From an uncultured Elioraea sp. (GTDB lineage Bacteria > Pseudomonadota > Alphaproteobacteria > Acetobacterales > Acetobacteraceae), in contig CALFVI010000024.1 in NCBI GenBank assembly GCA_937928775.1, positions 1 through 42,452 of the forward strand: a DNA stretch of 42,452 nucleotides, given 5' to 3'. The notes under the pieces are model-generated. The model ran no database searches and was not told where the DNA came from. It worked only from the letters and a program-made list of their open reading frames with translations. Shown one piece after another: positions 1-7,684 of this stretch (positions are counted from its first letter, which is position 1; each line of letters starts with the position of its first letter). The translations under genes were made by a program, and so were the position numbers.

Positions 1-141
1 AGTCGGCGAGCGGATTCGCGCGTGAGGCAGCAGAAGAGTTCGCGGATGGGCGCGACCGCTGGGTGCTCGGCTCGATCGGCCCGGGACCGCAATTACGAAC
101 GCTGGGCAGCGTCGACTACGACACTCTCGAGGCCGCGCTTA
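1..141 (+). pseudogene. metH: Homocysteine S-methyltransferase (MetH N-terminal domain) fragment
   Basis: An open frame from base 3 reads AREAAEEF, then RWVLGSIGPGPQLRTLG and DYDTLEAAL. This matches the stretch of the homocysteine-binding domain of cobalamin-dependent methionine synthase around the GSIGPGT motif; here the T of that motif is P. The gene enters from the left edge, so its start is not visible. Homology ends at about base 141, exactly where an IS end begins, and the frame then stops at about 170 inside the element. The family continues with a Gln/Gly/Leu-rich helix and a conserved IET motif, and neither is found beyond the right end of the IS. I infer that the gene was cut by the insertion and that its remainder is deleted or lies elsewhere. 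Confidence 0.7.
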
Positions 142-142
142 A

Positions 143-153
143 AGTCTGTCTCG
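143..153 (+). repeat. IS terminal inverted repeat, left
   Basis: AGTCTGTCTCG matches the reverse complement of 1057-1067 at 10 of 11 positions. It sits where methionine synthase homology ends. Confidence 0.6.
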
Positions 154-240
154 AAACACCTTCGATATGAGGCAGGAGGGCTGGATGGCCGGGCTGCATC
201 GTGAGTCGACCGGGTTACGACACCTTGGACGAACGACACG

Positions 241-1052
241 ATGTGGACCCCGGCCACCCGGCGGCAGCATCACCGCGCGGGTCTTCGCTACGCGAGTGAC
301 GTGACCGATGCCGAGTGGGCATCCTGCAAGCCCTGCTTCCTGAACCGGCCCGCCGAGGCCGACGCTGAGCTTGGCCGCTGCGCGAGATCATCAACGCGAT
401 CTTCTATGTGCTGCGGGCGGGCTGCACCTGGCGGCTTCTGCCAGACAGTGTCCCGCCGTGGCGGACGGTGAATCGCTGGTTCGTCAGGCTACGCGACGGC
501 GGGGTATGGGAGGCCATGAACCATCATCTGGTCATGCTCGACCGCGAGCGGTGCGGGCGCGAGGCCTGCCCGACCGCGGCGGTGATCGACAGCCAGAGCG
601 TCAAGACCACCGAGAGCGGCGGGCCGCGCGGCTACGACGCCGGCAAGAAGGTGAAGGGCCGCAAGGGCCACGTCATGGTGGATACCGACGGGCGCGGCTT
701 GGTCCTCGATGCCCATCCGGCCTAGGTCCAGGACCGCGACGGCGCACCGCCGCTGATGCCCCTCTCGCGCCGCCGCTGGCCCTTCGTTCGCCTCGTCATC
801 ATGGACAGCGGCTATGCCGGCGACCGGGTTGCCAGCGCGACGGCCATCCGCGTCGAGATCCTGCGCAAGCCGAAGGGGCAGGTCGGTTTCGCCGTCCACG
901 CACGCCGCTGGGTGGTCGAGCGCTTCTTCGCCTGGATCGGCCGAAACCGCAGGCTCGCAAGGGACTTTGAGGCTACCATCGCCTCCACCAATGCCTTCCT
1001 CTACGCCGCCTCCGTCATGCTCCTGCCACGCCGCATCGCACGTTCCGCATGA
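241..1052 (+). pseudogene. IS5-family transposase, frameshifted and with an internal stop
   Basis: The N-terminal part (from 241) reads YASDVTDAEW, the usual start of IS5/IS1031-type transposases. The match then moves to another frame between about 355 and 378, where LREIINAIFYVLRAGCTWR begins. The DDE core follows with VIDSQSVKTTESGGPRGYD and GKKVKGRKGH. A TAG at 723-725 replaces a residue in the usual HPASVQDRDG segment. The same frame then runs on through MDSGYAGDRV and the C-terminal RRWVVERFFAWIGRNRRL signature to 1052. Some IS5 subgroups use a programmed frameshift, so the frame change alone need not be damage. The in-frame TAG in the catalytic domain is. Not functional as read. Confidence 0.85.
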
Positions 1053-1056
1053 GATC

Positions 1057-1067
1057 CGAGACGGACT
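1057..1067 (-). repeat. IS terminal inverted repeat, right
   Basis: The reverse complement reads AGTCCGTCTCG, one mismatch from the left end at 143-153. It lies just after the transposase C-terminus. Confidence 0.6.
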
Positions 1068-1158
1068 CTGAGCAGACCTTCACCCGAGAGAAGGTCAGGC
1101 TGAGCTTGTCGGAAACAAAAGCAGGGCTGAAATCGACTCGGCGACAAACTCAACAGAC

Positions 1159-1185
1159 GAAAAAATTGGCTTATCGGATTTTTTC
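1159..1185. repeat. A/T-rich inverted repeat around the HEPN gene stop codon
   Basis: GAAAAAAT (1159-1166) and ATTTTTTC (1178-1185) form a perfect 8-bp inverted repeat with an 11-base loop. The loop contains the stop codon of the minus-strand gene. It could act as a weak bidirectional terminator, but the stem has almost no GC, so this is tentative. Confidence 0.3.
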
Positions 1186-1656
1186 ACCATCACACTTCAG
1201 CGCCGATATGCGAAGCTGTTTCCTGTGCCAAACCTTGACTTCCCGGACCAGAGCCAAACCACGTATCGCCACTTTATGGGCATGGTCAACAAAGCTATCA
1301 GCAGGTATTTTTGGGCCAACACCTTGTCCGCTTTTCGCAATGGAGTGCAGCACGGTATTACGGTCGCGTGCCCAATCTTGCGCTCTTACAGCCAGTCTCT
1401 CGCCGTCTGGGTCCTTCGTCGTCTCTCTGCAAATCTTTGCAGCCTTCTGAGCTGCGGGACCAAGCGTGCACTTCTCAGGATCGAATCCAGCCCCATGAAA
1501 ATTGACGAACGAGAGCAGACGGTCAGTGATCAGGCTCTCTGCGATGGCAATGGCTTCAAGTGGATAGCCTGCTTCAATTGCAGCTTTCATTCGATCATGA
1601 GCCAGTCGGTACGAAAGGTACTTTGCCCAATTCCCTTTGATTGGTTTATCGCTCAT
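1171..1656 (-). CDS. Small protein with HEPN-type RX4H motif, possible ribonuclease
   Basis: The protein has 161 residues, starts with ATG and ends inside the A/T-rich repeat. It is predicted mostly helical with no signal peptide or membrane segment. Residues 99-104 (RNTVLH) fit the R-x4-H motif of HEPN ribonucleases, preceded by a charged helix (AQDWARD), as is common in that fold. The helix with AIAIAESLITDRLLSF lies near residues 35-50. I do not recognise an exact family. HEPN proteins usually pair with an MNT nucleotidyltransferase or a small antitoxin; neither is visible here. A minus-strand reading frame ends three bases upstream of the ATG, so the gene may once have been the second in an operon. 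Base composition is lower in GC than the housekeeping genes, which suggests acquired DNA. Confidence 0.5.
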   Translation of the reverse strand: MSDKPIKGNWAKYLSYRLAHDRMKAAIEAGYPLEAIAIAESLITDRLLSFVNFHGAGFDPEKCTLGPAAQKAAKICRETTKDPDGERLAVRAQDWARDRNTVLHSIAKSGQGVGPKIPADSFVDHAHKVAIRGLALVREVKVWHRKQLRISALKCDGEKIR

Positions 1657-1890
1657 TTTTCACCCTACCTGCAGCACATTCATCCCGACCATACCGGCAT
1701 CAGGAATGCCCACCGCCTGAGTCACGATGTCGTCATGGGTAGCTGCGGGTCGCCGTGGTGAAAATGAGGCCCTGGCCCAAGCGGCAGCCAGCCAATCGAT
1801 TTAGCTTCGATGGCTGCCAGTTCGGCGGCAAAGTCTAAAGTCGAGCTCTTGTGTACTGGCAACATCATCTGAACTTAACTTTGATTCACC
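1657..1890. other. Gene-poor stretch upstream of the HEPN gene
   Basis: No intact gene is seen. On the minus strand a 46-codon frame ending at 1660 reads ATHDDIVTQAVG near its end and stops three bases before the HEPN gene. It could be a C-terminal remnant of an older partner gene. The HDD triplet recalls phage terminase C-termini, but I cannot support that identification. Confidence 0.3.
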
Positions 1891-2124
1891 TCAATTGAAC
1901 TTCATCGTATGCTCTACCGGCAGCACCGGCAATGCCGCTTGTAATGCTTTGGAATACGCCATGCGGGCAGTTTGTAGCACAGCGGTTTGGACTTGCAGGC
2001 GGGCTAACTCGGCATCGACGAATTGAAGGCTGGTGAGTTAGGCAAGGGCTTTGGGGGAGAAGGTGTCGAAGTCGTAGGTGTGGTTGTCTATGGTGATGGT
2101 GGGCATGGTGTGACTTTGGGGCAT
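1891..2124 (-). pseudogene. DUF6447-like small protein, broken by a TAA
   Basis: The minus-strand frame starts at ATG 2122-2124 (or 2104-2106) and reads MPTITIDNHTYDFDTFSPKALA. It hits TAA at 2038-2040, then continues in frame with LTSLQFVDAELARLQVQTAVLQTAR to a TGA at 1891-1893. The pattern of a short beta N-terminus (TITIDNHTYDFD) followed by a helix with FVDAELARLQ matches a family of about 75 residues that I recall as DUF6447, of unknown function. The family normally has Gln at the stop position, so one C-to-T change (CAA to TAA) explains the break. The composition is less GC-rich than the flanking chromosome. The family name is from memory. Confidence 0.55.
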
Positions 2125-2202
2125 CGTGTATCCTTGGGGCGTGGTTGGTACTAAAAGTCTAAAAACCCTTCCACCAAAGTCAACGGTTCAATAAATTTTA
2201 CC

Positions 2203-2385
2203 TTAAGCAATCTGAAGCGCCCTCAATATCGGCAACTGCTTCTCGGCAAAGGTCTGCGCCTGCTCCGTCATTTCAGCCAGGTTATGCTCGGCGGTATCCA
2301 GGGTCATGCCCTCTTGTACCAGCTTTTGCCCTTGGGCTTGGAGTAGGTGCCAAACGAACTGCGCCCAGACTTCAAGCGAATTCAC
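2203..2385 (-). pseudogene. Orphan C-terminal fragment, function unknown
   Basis: A 60-codon frame opens with GTG directly after an in-frame stop and ends LPILRALQIA. It is helical and Gln/Glu-rich (LAEMTEQAQTFAEKQL). It lies just upstream of, and in the same direction as, the DUF6447-like pseudogene, so both are probably remains of one acquired cluster. No start signal is convincing, and it is most likely the C-terminal tail of a longer lost gene. I do not recognise the family. Confidence 0.3.
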
Positions 2386-2608
2386 TCATCGGCAAGTTTG
2401 CCTGCTGGCGTTTTTCTCGGATTAAGCTAACAAAACTCTTCGTCGTTAACCGTAGCGCCCTTGATTCACAATAGGTGTAGGGGGAGTGAAGGCTTGGCGT
2501 CAACTATTTTGTTAACAGCCACAGGCTGTCCGGCGCGCGGCGCATCAGTCACCGACATTTTTTACCACGACAGTGGCAGTATCAATAAAAAGTGGGTGTA
2601 CTTATTTT

Positions 2609-2707
2609 TCAACCACCATCGCCAATCGTTACGCTCACCTTAATGATCACGTTCGCGCCGATCCACACGTGCGATCCAATTTTCGTCGCCAAGTACTTAT
2701 AGCTCAT
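2609..2707 (-). pseudogene. Hexapeptide-repeat (LbH) acyltransferase remnant
   Basis: The minus-strand frame reads KIGSHVWIGANVIIKVSVTIGDGG and then stops. The I-G-x-x-V-W-I-G-A-N-V core is the signature of left-handed beta-helix acetyltransferases (CatB/WbbJ/NodL type), which O-acetylate sugars or lipopolysaccharide. Only about 25 residues survive; the family needs 180 or more, and the usual continuation (V-I-G-A-G-S-V-V) is missing. No catalytic His is preserved. It is a degraded scrap of an envelope-sugar gene. Confidence 0.55.
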
Positions 2708-3374
2708 CTTGCGTGGAAATTCGCATCCTTTTAGCCATGGACGCCAAGCCACGGGGCTGGCCGTCAGTAGGTCGGCACGAGCCGGCGCTTGGCCTCGGCC
2801 CTCCGCGCGGCCCAGCTGGACCGCCGTATCGCACCAACAGGTGACGTCATCGCTCGGTTGCGGCAGTACGCTCAGCGACAGTGCACGACCGCGCCAACCG
2901 TTGTGCTGGCTTCCTGGCCTTTCACCTTGCAAGCCAGCCTGTGCGCTACACCCAAGATCGCGCACAACCGCAGGAACAGGCCAAACGGCGAAGCCACCGT
3001 CAGGCGCTGTCCAACATGTAGCCGTCCGTAGTCAAAAACAGCGCCTCATCGTCCGTTGAAAACCAAGGCTCAGGCCCCGCCGCCCTCAATTCCATCTTGC
3101 GAACTTGGATCAGCCGTCTCAGTGCCCTCGTTGCAAGCCACTGTTAAACTCGGACGCGTATCGTCTTGGCCGATCACCTGACTGTGTCACGCCAACCCCG
3201 TTTCCGCGCATTCTTCCCAAACATCCTCGGATAAGGTCTTAGAGCGCGACTGCGCTGCAAAGCGGACCGAGCCGTGAGCGCAGCCTTTGCCAAGGCTGCG
3301 ACAAACCACCATCCAAGCGGGCTGATCGCACCGTCAGGACAGTTCGAGCCATTCTGTTCCTAAGCATTCTGTTC
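2708..3374. other. Intergenic stretch, no recognisable gene
   Basis: Several open frames exist on both strands, but none has a believable start, conserved motif or family resemblance. A 13-base direct repeat (CATTCTGTTCCTA at 3350-3362 and 3365-3377) overlaps the stop codon of the next minus-strand gene. Nothing else was seen. Confidence 0.5.
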
Positions 3375-3713
3375 CTACGAGTGTTGAGACGTTGCAAGCA
3401 GACCAACGCCCAGGACGATCAACCCGAGCCCCACCACCTGTTGTACATTCCACGGCTCATGCAGCACGAACCACGCGAACAGGCCCACGATTACGTATTG
3501 CGACGCCGCCGCTGGAAAGGCGATCGACACCGGGATATCACGCAGCGCAACGATGTAGAGCAGCGCGGCCAGTCCATAGCACACGAGCCCTGCCAGGGTG
3601 GCGGGACGAATAATCTGGTCTAGGAAGCCACCTGGCCCGGCTGCGCCCATTTTGAGAAGAAGCTGACCCGCCGTGCCGACGACAAGGGCACCGCAAAGGA
3701 ACAGCCAATGCAT
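3375..3713 (-). CDS. Small EamA/SMR-like membrane transporter (ArnE/ArnF type)
   Basis: The protein has 112 residues and is almost entirely hydrophobic, with four predicted membrane helices (about 2-20, 35-56, 62-83 and 88-108). It has the single-unit DMT size of SMR/ArnE/ArnF proteins. It keeps the GQLLLKMG motif near residue 16 and the C-terminal FVLHEPW and GLGLIVLGVGLL segments. ArnE/ArnF flip undecaprenyl-phosphate-linked aminoarabinose, and related singletons sit beside polyprenyl-phosphate glycosyltransferases. The gene lies 20 bases downstream of such a glycosyltransferase, so flipping of a lipid-linked sugar is the best guess. ATG 3711-3713 was chosen because translation upstream would run into the glycosyltransferase in another frame. 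The substrate is unknown. Confidence 0.75.
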   Translation of the reverse strand: MHWLFLCGALVVGTAGQLLLKMGAAGPGGFLDQIIRPATLAGLVCYGLAALLYIVALRDIPVSIAFPAAASQYVIVGLFAWFVLHEPWNVQQVVGLGLIVLGVGLLATSQHS

Positions 3714-3733
3714 GACGTCCCCCGGTCTTGCGA

Positions 3734-4729
3734 TCAGGAAATGGCGGCCGGCGGCCGCCCGCGCTCCACGGCCCGGATAAGACCCTGCGGCTTGCGGTTT
3801 GCGGTGAGGAACGTCCGTCCGAGATATTCGCCGATGATGCCGAGCATCACGAGCTGCACGCCAGAGAGCAGCAAGATCACCGTGATCGTGCTTGCCCAGC
3901 CTGTTGGCGGGTCGCCGAACAGCGCATGGCCGACCACGTACACAGCACCGAGAAGACCGAGGAACGCCATCGCGAGGCCGAGCACGACGGCAACACGAAG
4001 TGGCAAAAGCGAGAAGTTGAAGGCGAGGTTCAGCCAAAGCCGAACCAGGCGACGAAGCGTATAGTTAGAACGCCCGACGGCGCGCGGCAGATGCTGCACC
4101 TCCAGGGTGCCGATGCGTTGCGTCACCTGCATGATTAGGCCATCCACATAGGGGAAAGGCCCCTCGTAGCGCGTAATGCCATCCACCACGAGGCGGTTCA
4201 TGCAGCGGAAGGAGGAGAGATAGACCCCGCGCGGTTTATCGAGCAGCACATCGGCAACCCAGTTGGCGAAGCGGCTGCCGAGATTGCGCCACCACGCGTG
4301 TTTCTTCCTAGCATAAAACGTGTAGACCACGTCGTGGCCGCGATCGCGACAGGCACGAAACAGACGAAGCACCTCCTCGGGCGGATTCTGCAGGTCATCG
4401 TCCATGGTAATGACGAACGAGCCGCGGGCGTATCTCAACCCCGTCATCACCGCATTATGTTCGCCATAGTTTCGCGCGTGCTCGATATACGTGATCGGCA
4501 CGTCGGTGCTCTCCAGCAGTCTCCGGCACACTCGATCGCTGTCATCGGGGCTGCCGTCGTTGACCAGCACGATCTCCAGTCCGCCCTCGACCTTGAGCGA
4601 AGAGAGGGCTGAGACGAGCTGGCCAATCGTTCGTGCTCCGTTATAGACCGGAATGACGACAGAGAGTGCCGGTGTCACGGCCGGTTCGGCCGAGGCACCA
4701 GAAGCGTCGATGGCGAAGGGAGAAAGCAT
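3734..4729 (-). CDS. Family 2 membrane glycosyltransferase (ArnC/DPM1-like)
   Basis: The protein has 331 residues. A GT-A domain begins with LSVVIPVYNGARTI (about 22-36), followed by LVNDGSPDDS (about 55-64) and the DDD metal-binding triad at 110-112 (TMDDDLQNP). Two C-terminal membrane helices (about 235-262 and 272-300) are typical of ArnC/GtrB/DPM1 enzymes, which move a sugar from a nucleotide to undecaprenyl phosphate on the inner membrane face. Start ATG 4727-4729 lies 13 bases after the stop of the upstream methyltransferase. An earlier in-frame start would overlap that gene by about 70 bases. With the small transporter downstream it forms a make-and-flip pair for an envelope sugar. The sugar cannot be named from sequence. 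Confidence 0.88.
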   Translation of the reverse strand: MLSPFAIDASGASAEPAVTPALSVVIPVYNGARTIGQLVSALSSLKVEGGLEIVLVNDGSPDDSDRVCRRLLESTDVPITYIEHARNYGEHNAVMTGLRYARGSFVITMDDDLQNPPEEVLRLFRACRDRGHDVVYTFYARKKHAWWRNLGSRFANWVADVLLDKPRGVYLSSFRCMNRLVVDGITRYEGPFPYVDGLIMQVTQRIGTLEVQHLPRAVGRSNYTLRRLVRLWLNLAFNFSLLPLRVAVVLGLAMAFLGLLGAVYVVGHALFGDPPTGWASTITVILLLSGVQLVMLGIIGEYLGRTFLTANRKPQGLIRAVERGRPPAAIS

Positions 4730-4742
4730 GGGACCCACCCGG

Positions 4743-5486
4743 TCACGCCGGTCGCTCGGCAACGGCGAGCAGGGAGCCGCCGGCCGGGAAGCGCACGCCG
4801 ACCCTGACAAGCATGCCCTCCACCCCCGTCACCGCGCGGAACATCGCCTCGACCAGTGGCGGCATTAGGGCGACATCGCTCCGCGCCCAGCTTCCGCGGG
4901 CTAGCACCTTGCGCTGCAGCACCATCAACGGCAACAGGAGTGTGTTCCAATGCCACATCTCTCGCACAGCGAAGCCAGCCCGCCCGAGCACGGAGCGAAG
5001 TCTCGCCCCCGAATAGCGCCGCGCATTGTGCACGCGCTCGTCGTGCGCAGAGCGCAACCACTCGTGCGCCGGCAGGTTCAGCACCAGCGTTCCTCCCGGC
5101 GCCAGCACGCGACGGAACTCCGCCAGCGCTGCCGCCTCATCCACCAGACGATGGCACAGCACGTCGCAGGATGCGATCGCTCCGAAGGATCCTTGCTGGA
5201 ACGGCAGGGCAGAGACAGAACCGATCACCAGCCGCGCCTTCGGCACCTTGCGCTGGGCCCGACGCACCGCCTCCGGCGTCACATCCACCCCGAAGACCTC
5301 GCGCTCAGGAAAGGCAGCGACGAGCCGCGCGAGCAACCCGCCCGTGCCGCAACCGGCATCCAGCAACGGCCGCCCGCTAGGACCCGGGCAGCGCGACAAA
5401 GCCGAGATGACCCGTGCGTGGAGGGCGCGGTACCACCACATCGCCCCCTCCACACGGTCCATCAGCTCGTATTCTTGCGGTTCCAT
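4743..5486 (-). CDS. Class I SAM-dependent methyltransferase
   Basis: The protein has 247 residues. Motif I (LLDAGCGTGGLLARL) is at 41-55, an acidic strand end (VFGVDVTPEA) follows near 66-75, then SCDVLCH at the motif IV position and FRRVLAPGGTLVLNLPAHEW as the post-motif region. The C-terminal part is hydrophobic (HWNTLLLPLMVLQRKVLA) and may touch the membrane. It is the first gene of a three-gene minus-strand unit with a polyprenyl-phosphate glycosyltransferase and a small flippase-like protein, so a sugar, lipid or quinone-like substrate is plausible. The sequence does not say which. The start is ATG 5484-5486, and the gene is divergent from the MaoC-type gene. Confidence 0.85.
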   Translation of the reverse strand: MEPQEYELMDRVEGAMWWYRALHARVISALSRCPGPSGRPLLDAGCGTGGLLARLVAAFPEREVFGVDVTPEAVRRAQRKVPKARLVIGSVSALPFQQGSFGAIASCDVLCHRLVDEAAALAEFRRVLAPGGTLVLNLPAHEWLRSAHDERVHNARRYSGARLRSVLGRAGFAVREMWHWNTLLLPLMVLQRKVLARGSWARSDVALMPPLVEAMFRAVTGVEGMLVRVGVRFPAGGSLLAVAERPA

Positions 5487-5571
5487 CCGCCGCCAGTCGG
5501 ATCACCAACGACCTAAGCTTTCGCTCGGCATCAATCGCTGCACCAGAGTGCTGAGACAATGGCAGGTGGCA
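5487..5571. promoter_or_regulatory. Divergent intergenic region, methyltransferase and MaoC genes
   Basis: These 85 bases separate two divergent starts and must hold promoter elements for both. I see no clear -35/-10 pair or operator. Confidence 0.35.
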
Positions 5572-6411
5572 ATGGCGGACACATGGCAGTCCTGGCTTGG
5601 CCGCAGCATCACGCTGGACGACGAGATCGACCCAAGACGGCCAGCCTGGCTTGCCGCCACGCTCGGCGTCGCTCTCAGCGATGTCGCTCCTGACAACGTC
5701 CTGCCGCCGCTGTGGCACTGGATCCTGTTCCAGGACTGGCAGCCGCCTGCCCGGCTCGGGCCGGACGGGCACCCGAAGCGCGGCGGGTTTCTTCCCCCCA
5801 TGCACCATCTGCCCCGGCGCATGTGGGCAGGGGGGAGGCTCGAGTTCCCCGGAAAGGTGCGGATCGGCGAACGGGTGCGCCGAACCAGCACCATCACGGC
5901 CATCACCGAAAAACACGGCACCTCCGGCCCACTCGTCTTCGTCACCGTCCGCCACAGGATCGAAGGGCCCCGCGGATGCGCGATCGAGGAGGAACAGGAC
6001 ATCGTCTATCGCTCTGCCGTCGGCCCAGCCCGCAAGGAGGCACCCCCGGAAGCCGTGCCCGACGGTGCGGTCATCGAGGAGATACTGCCCGATCCCGTGT
6101 TGCTGTTCCGCTACTCGGCGCTCACGGGTAACGGCCATCGCATTCATTACGATGCCGACTATGTGCGGCAGGTCGAGGGCTATCCCGGCCTCGTCGTGCA
6201 CGGGCCTCTGCTAGCGACCCTGCTTGCCGGCCTTGCCCGGCGCCTTCGCCCGCTCCAGCGGCTGGCCCGCTTCTCCTTCCGTGCGTTGCGCCCTGCCTTC
6301 GCAGGCGAACGGCTGACGCTCGTTGGGGTGCCGAACGGGCAACGCGTCAGTCTCTCGGCGCGCGACCCTAGCGGCGCCGTCACGATGGCAGCAGAGGCCG
6401 AGTTTGCTTGA
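5572..6411 (+). CDS. MaoC/HTD2-type (3R)-hydroxyacyl or mesaconyl-CoA-like hydratase
   Basis: The protein has 279 residues in a double hot-dog arrangement. The N-terminal half carries the FAS1-like dehydratase features RPAWLAATLG, HWILFQDWQP, GGFLPPM and RRMWAGGRLEF. The C-terminal half carries the hydratase-2 pattern FRYSALTGNGHRIHYDADY followed by GYPGLVVHGPL. The family includes HTD2 3-hydroxyacyl-thioester dehydratases, mesaconyl-C4-CoA hydratase and itaconyl/3-methylfumaryl-CoA hydratases; sequence alone does not choose among them. The start is ATG 5572-5574, with an in-frame GTG two codons earlier as the alternative. The 3' end overlaps the convergent sugar kinase gene by 32 bases. No partner CoA-transferase or ligase is next to it. 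Confidence 0.78.
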   Translation: MADTWQSWLGRSITLDDEIDPRRPAWLAATLGVALSDVAPDNVLPPLWHWILFQDWQPPARLGPDGHPKRGGFLPPMHHLPRRMWAGGRLEFPGKVRIGERVRRTSTITAITEKHGTSGPLVFVTVRHRIEGPRGCAIEEEQDIVYRSAVGPARKEAPPEAVPDGAVIEEILPDPVLLFRYSALTGNGHRIHYDADYVRQVEGYPGLVVHGPLLATLLAGLARRLRPLQRLARFSFRALRPAFAGERLTLVGVPNGQRVSLSARDPSGAVTMAAEAEFA

Positions 6412-7642
6412 GCCCGGCGAGGGCGAGCTGGGCCGTACCGACCGCTGCCTCTTCCGATCGGGCAGGCAGGACCGGCACACCGAGGATGCGCGCGCGAAGA
6501 GCAGTCCAGACGGCATTGCGTGCCCCGCCTCCTGTTGTGCGAACGGAACGGAGAACCGGCGCCCCAAGCTCAGCCAGAGCGCGATAGCCTTCTGCCTCGA
6601 TGCGCGCGATGCCTTCCAGCAGCCCCTGCAAGAACAGTGCGTCGTCGGCAGGACGGGGGGCGAGCCGAGGCGGCAGGGCAGGGTCGTTGCGGGGGAAGCG
6701 CTCTCCGGCCGCCAGCAGCGGGTAATAGTCGAGCCCGGAAGGCCGCTGCGGGTCAATCTGGACCGAAAGTCGCGCGATCGTCTGTGGATCGAAGAAGCGG
6801 GCGAGCACCGCTCCGCCCGTATTGGAAGCGCCGCCCGCGAGCCAAGATCCGGCGAGGCGGTGGCTGTACACGCCGCGCGCGCCATCCGCCACCGGCACGG
6901 GAGAAAGGAGTTTCACCGCGAGCGTCGAGCCGAGCGCAGTCACCCCCTCGCCCGCTTCGGTCGCACCGGCGGCCAGGAAAGCGGCGCAGGAATCCGTGGT
7001 GCCGGCGATGACGAGCGCTCCGGCCCTCAACCCTGTCTCGCGCGCGGCATGATCCGTGACCGTTCCGATCGACTCTCCGGCAGGCACGACGCGCGGCAGA
7101 AGCGCGGGATCGAGAACGCTGGCGATCCAGTCCGGCCAGCGGCGCGAAACGGGGTCGTAGCCAGTCTTCAGCGCGTTGTTCTCGTCCGCCACCGGCGCAC
7201 CGCCGTGCAGAAGGGCGGCAAGCCAATCCGCCTGATGGGCGAGACCGACCACGCCGTGGCGCCGCGAGAGGGCGCGCGCGCGGACGAGCGGCGAGGTCGC
7301 GCCTCGCGCTGGGCTGTCCCTCGGCGCGACGACGGCGACAGCGGCGACATCTTCCGCCTCGCCGCGCTCGTCGTACATCGAAACAGCGATCGGTGTCGCG
7401 TCTTCGCCGAGGGCGAGGAGCGTGCCGGAGGTGCCGGCGACCGCGATTGCGTCGGCGGAAGCCGGGTCGACCTCGCGGGCGAGGTGCGCGAGCACGTCTC
7501 GCAACGCCGCTACCCAGCCGACAGGGTCGCGTTCGGACGCCCTCGCATACCGGACGGCGGCAAACGCGATCGGCTCGCCCGCTTGGTCGACCATGGCAGC
7601 GCGCAGCCCGGACGTGCCACAGTCTATACCCAAGGCACGCAT
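6380..7642 (-). CDS. FGGY-family carbohydrate kinase, probable D-ribulose kinase
   Basis: The protein has 420 residues. The first FGGY domain starts with LGIDCGTSGLRAAMVD. The segments HQADWLAALLHG and DENNALKTGYD follow. The second domain has the catalytic GTTDSCAAFLAAG, then LGSTLAVKLLSPVPV, GVYSHRLAG and GGGARN. This pattern fits the subgroup with the cyanobacterial and plant D-ribulokinase (formerly XK-1) better than XylB or AraB. It would convert D-ribulose plus ATP to ribulose-5-phosphate, the CbbP substrate. It is the last gene of the cbb operon, 42 bases after rpe, which supports a ribulose-salvage role. ATG 7640-7642 was chosen because the protein then begins two residues before the conserved LGIDCGTSG. 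The substrate is inferred. Confidence 0.72.
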   Translation of the reverse strand: MRALGIDCGTSGLRAAMVDQAGEPIAFAAVRYARASERDPVGWVAALRDVLAHLAREVDPASADAIAVAGTSGTLLALGEDATPIAVSMYDERGEAEDVAAVAVVAPRDSPARGATSPLVRARALSRRHGVVGLAHQADWLAALLHGGAPVADENNALKTGYDPVSRRWPDWIASVLDPALLPRVVPAGESIGTVTDHAARETGLRAGALVIAGTTDSCAAFLAAGATEAGEGVTALGSTLAVKLLSPVPVADGARGVYSHRLAGSWLAGGASNTGGAVLARFFDPQTIARLSVQIDPQRPSGLDYYPLLAAGERFPRNDPALPPRLAPRPADDALFLQGLLEGIARIEAEGYRALAELGAPVLRSVRTTGGGARNAVWTALRARILGVPVLPARSEEAAVGTAQLALAGLKQTRPLLPS

Positions 7643-7684
7643 GCCATACTGCCCCCGCCTGAGGCACACATTGACGCGTCGCGC

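Larger units (their letters stand above)
142..1068 (+). mobile_element. IS5-family insertion sequence, decayed
   Basis: The element of about 0.93 kb is bounded by imperfect terminal inverted repeats (143-153 and 1057-1067, 10 of 11 bases matching). It carries a DDE transposase of the IS5 family that is broken by a frame change and a stop. The size fits IS5-type elements. I could not identify a convincing target-site duplication, so the ends may be off by a few bases. The left end interrupts a methionine synthase fragment. The element should not be able to move unless transposase is supplied in trans. Confidence 0.7.

Noticed and set aside
1660-1797. Minus-strand frame with THDDIV as a phage terminase end
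   Set aside because: Only 46 codons are open and the HDD triplet alone is too little to name a family.
3350-3377. 13-base direct repeat as an attachment site or CRISPR-like unit
   Set aside because: Only two copies with a two-base spacer, and no integrase or cas gene nearby. It is likely a small slippage duplication.
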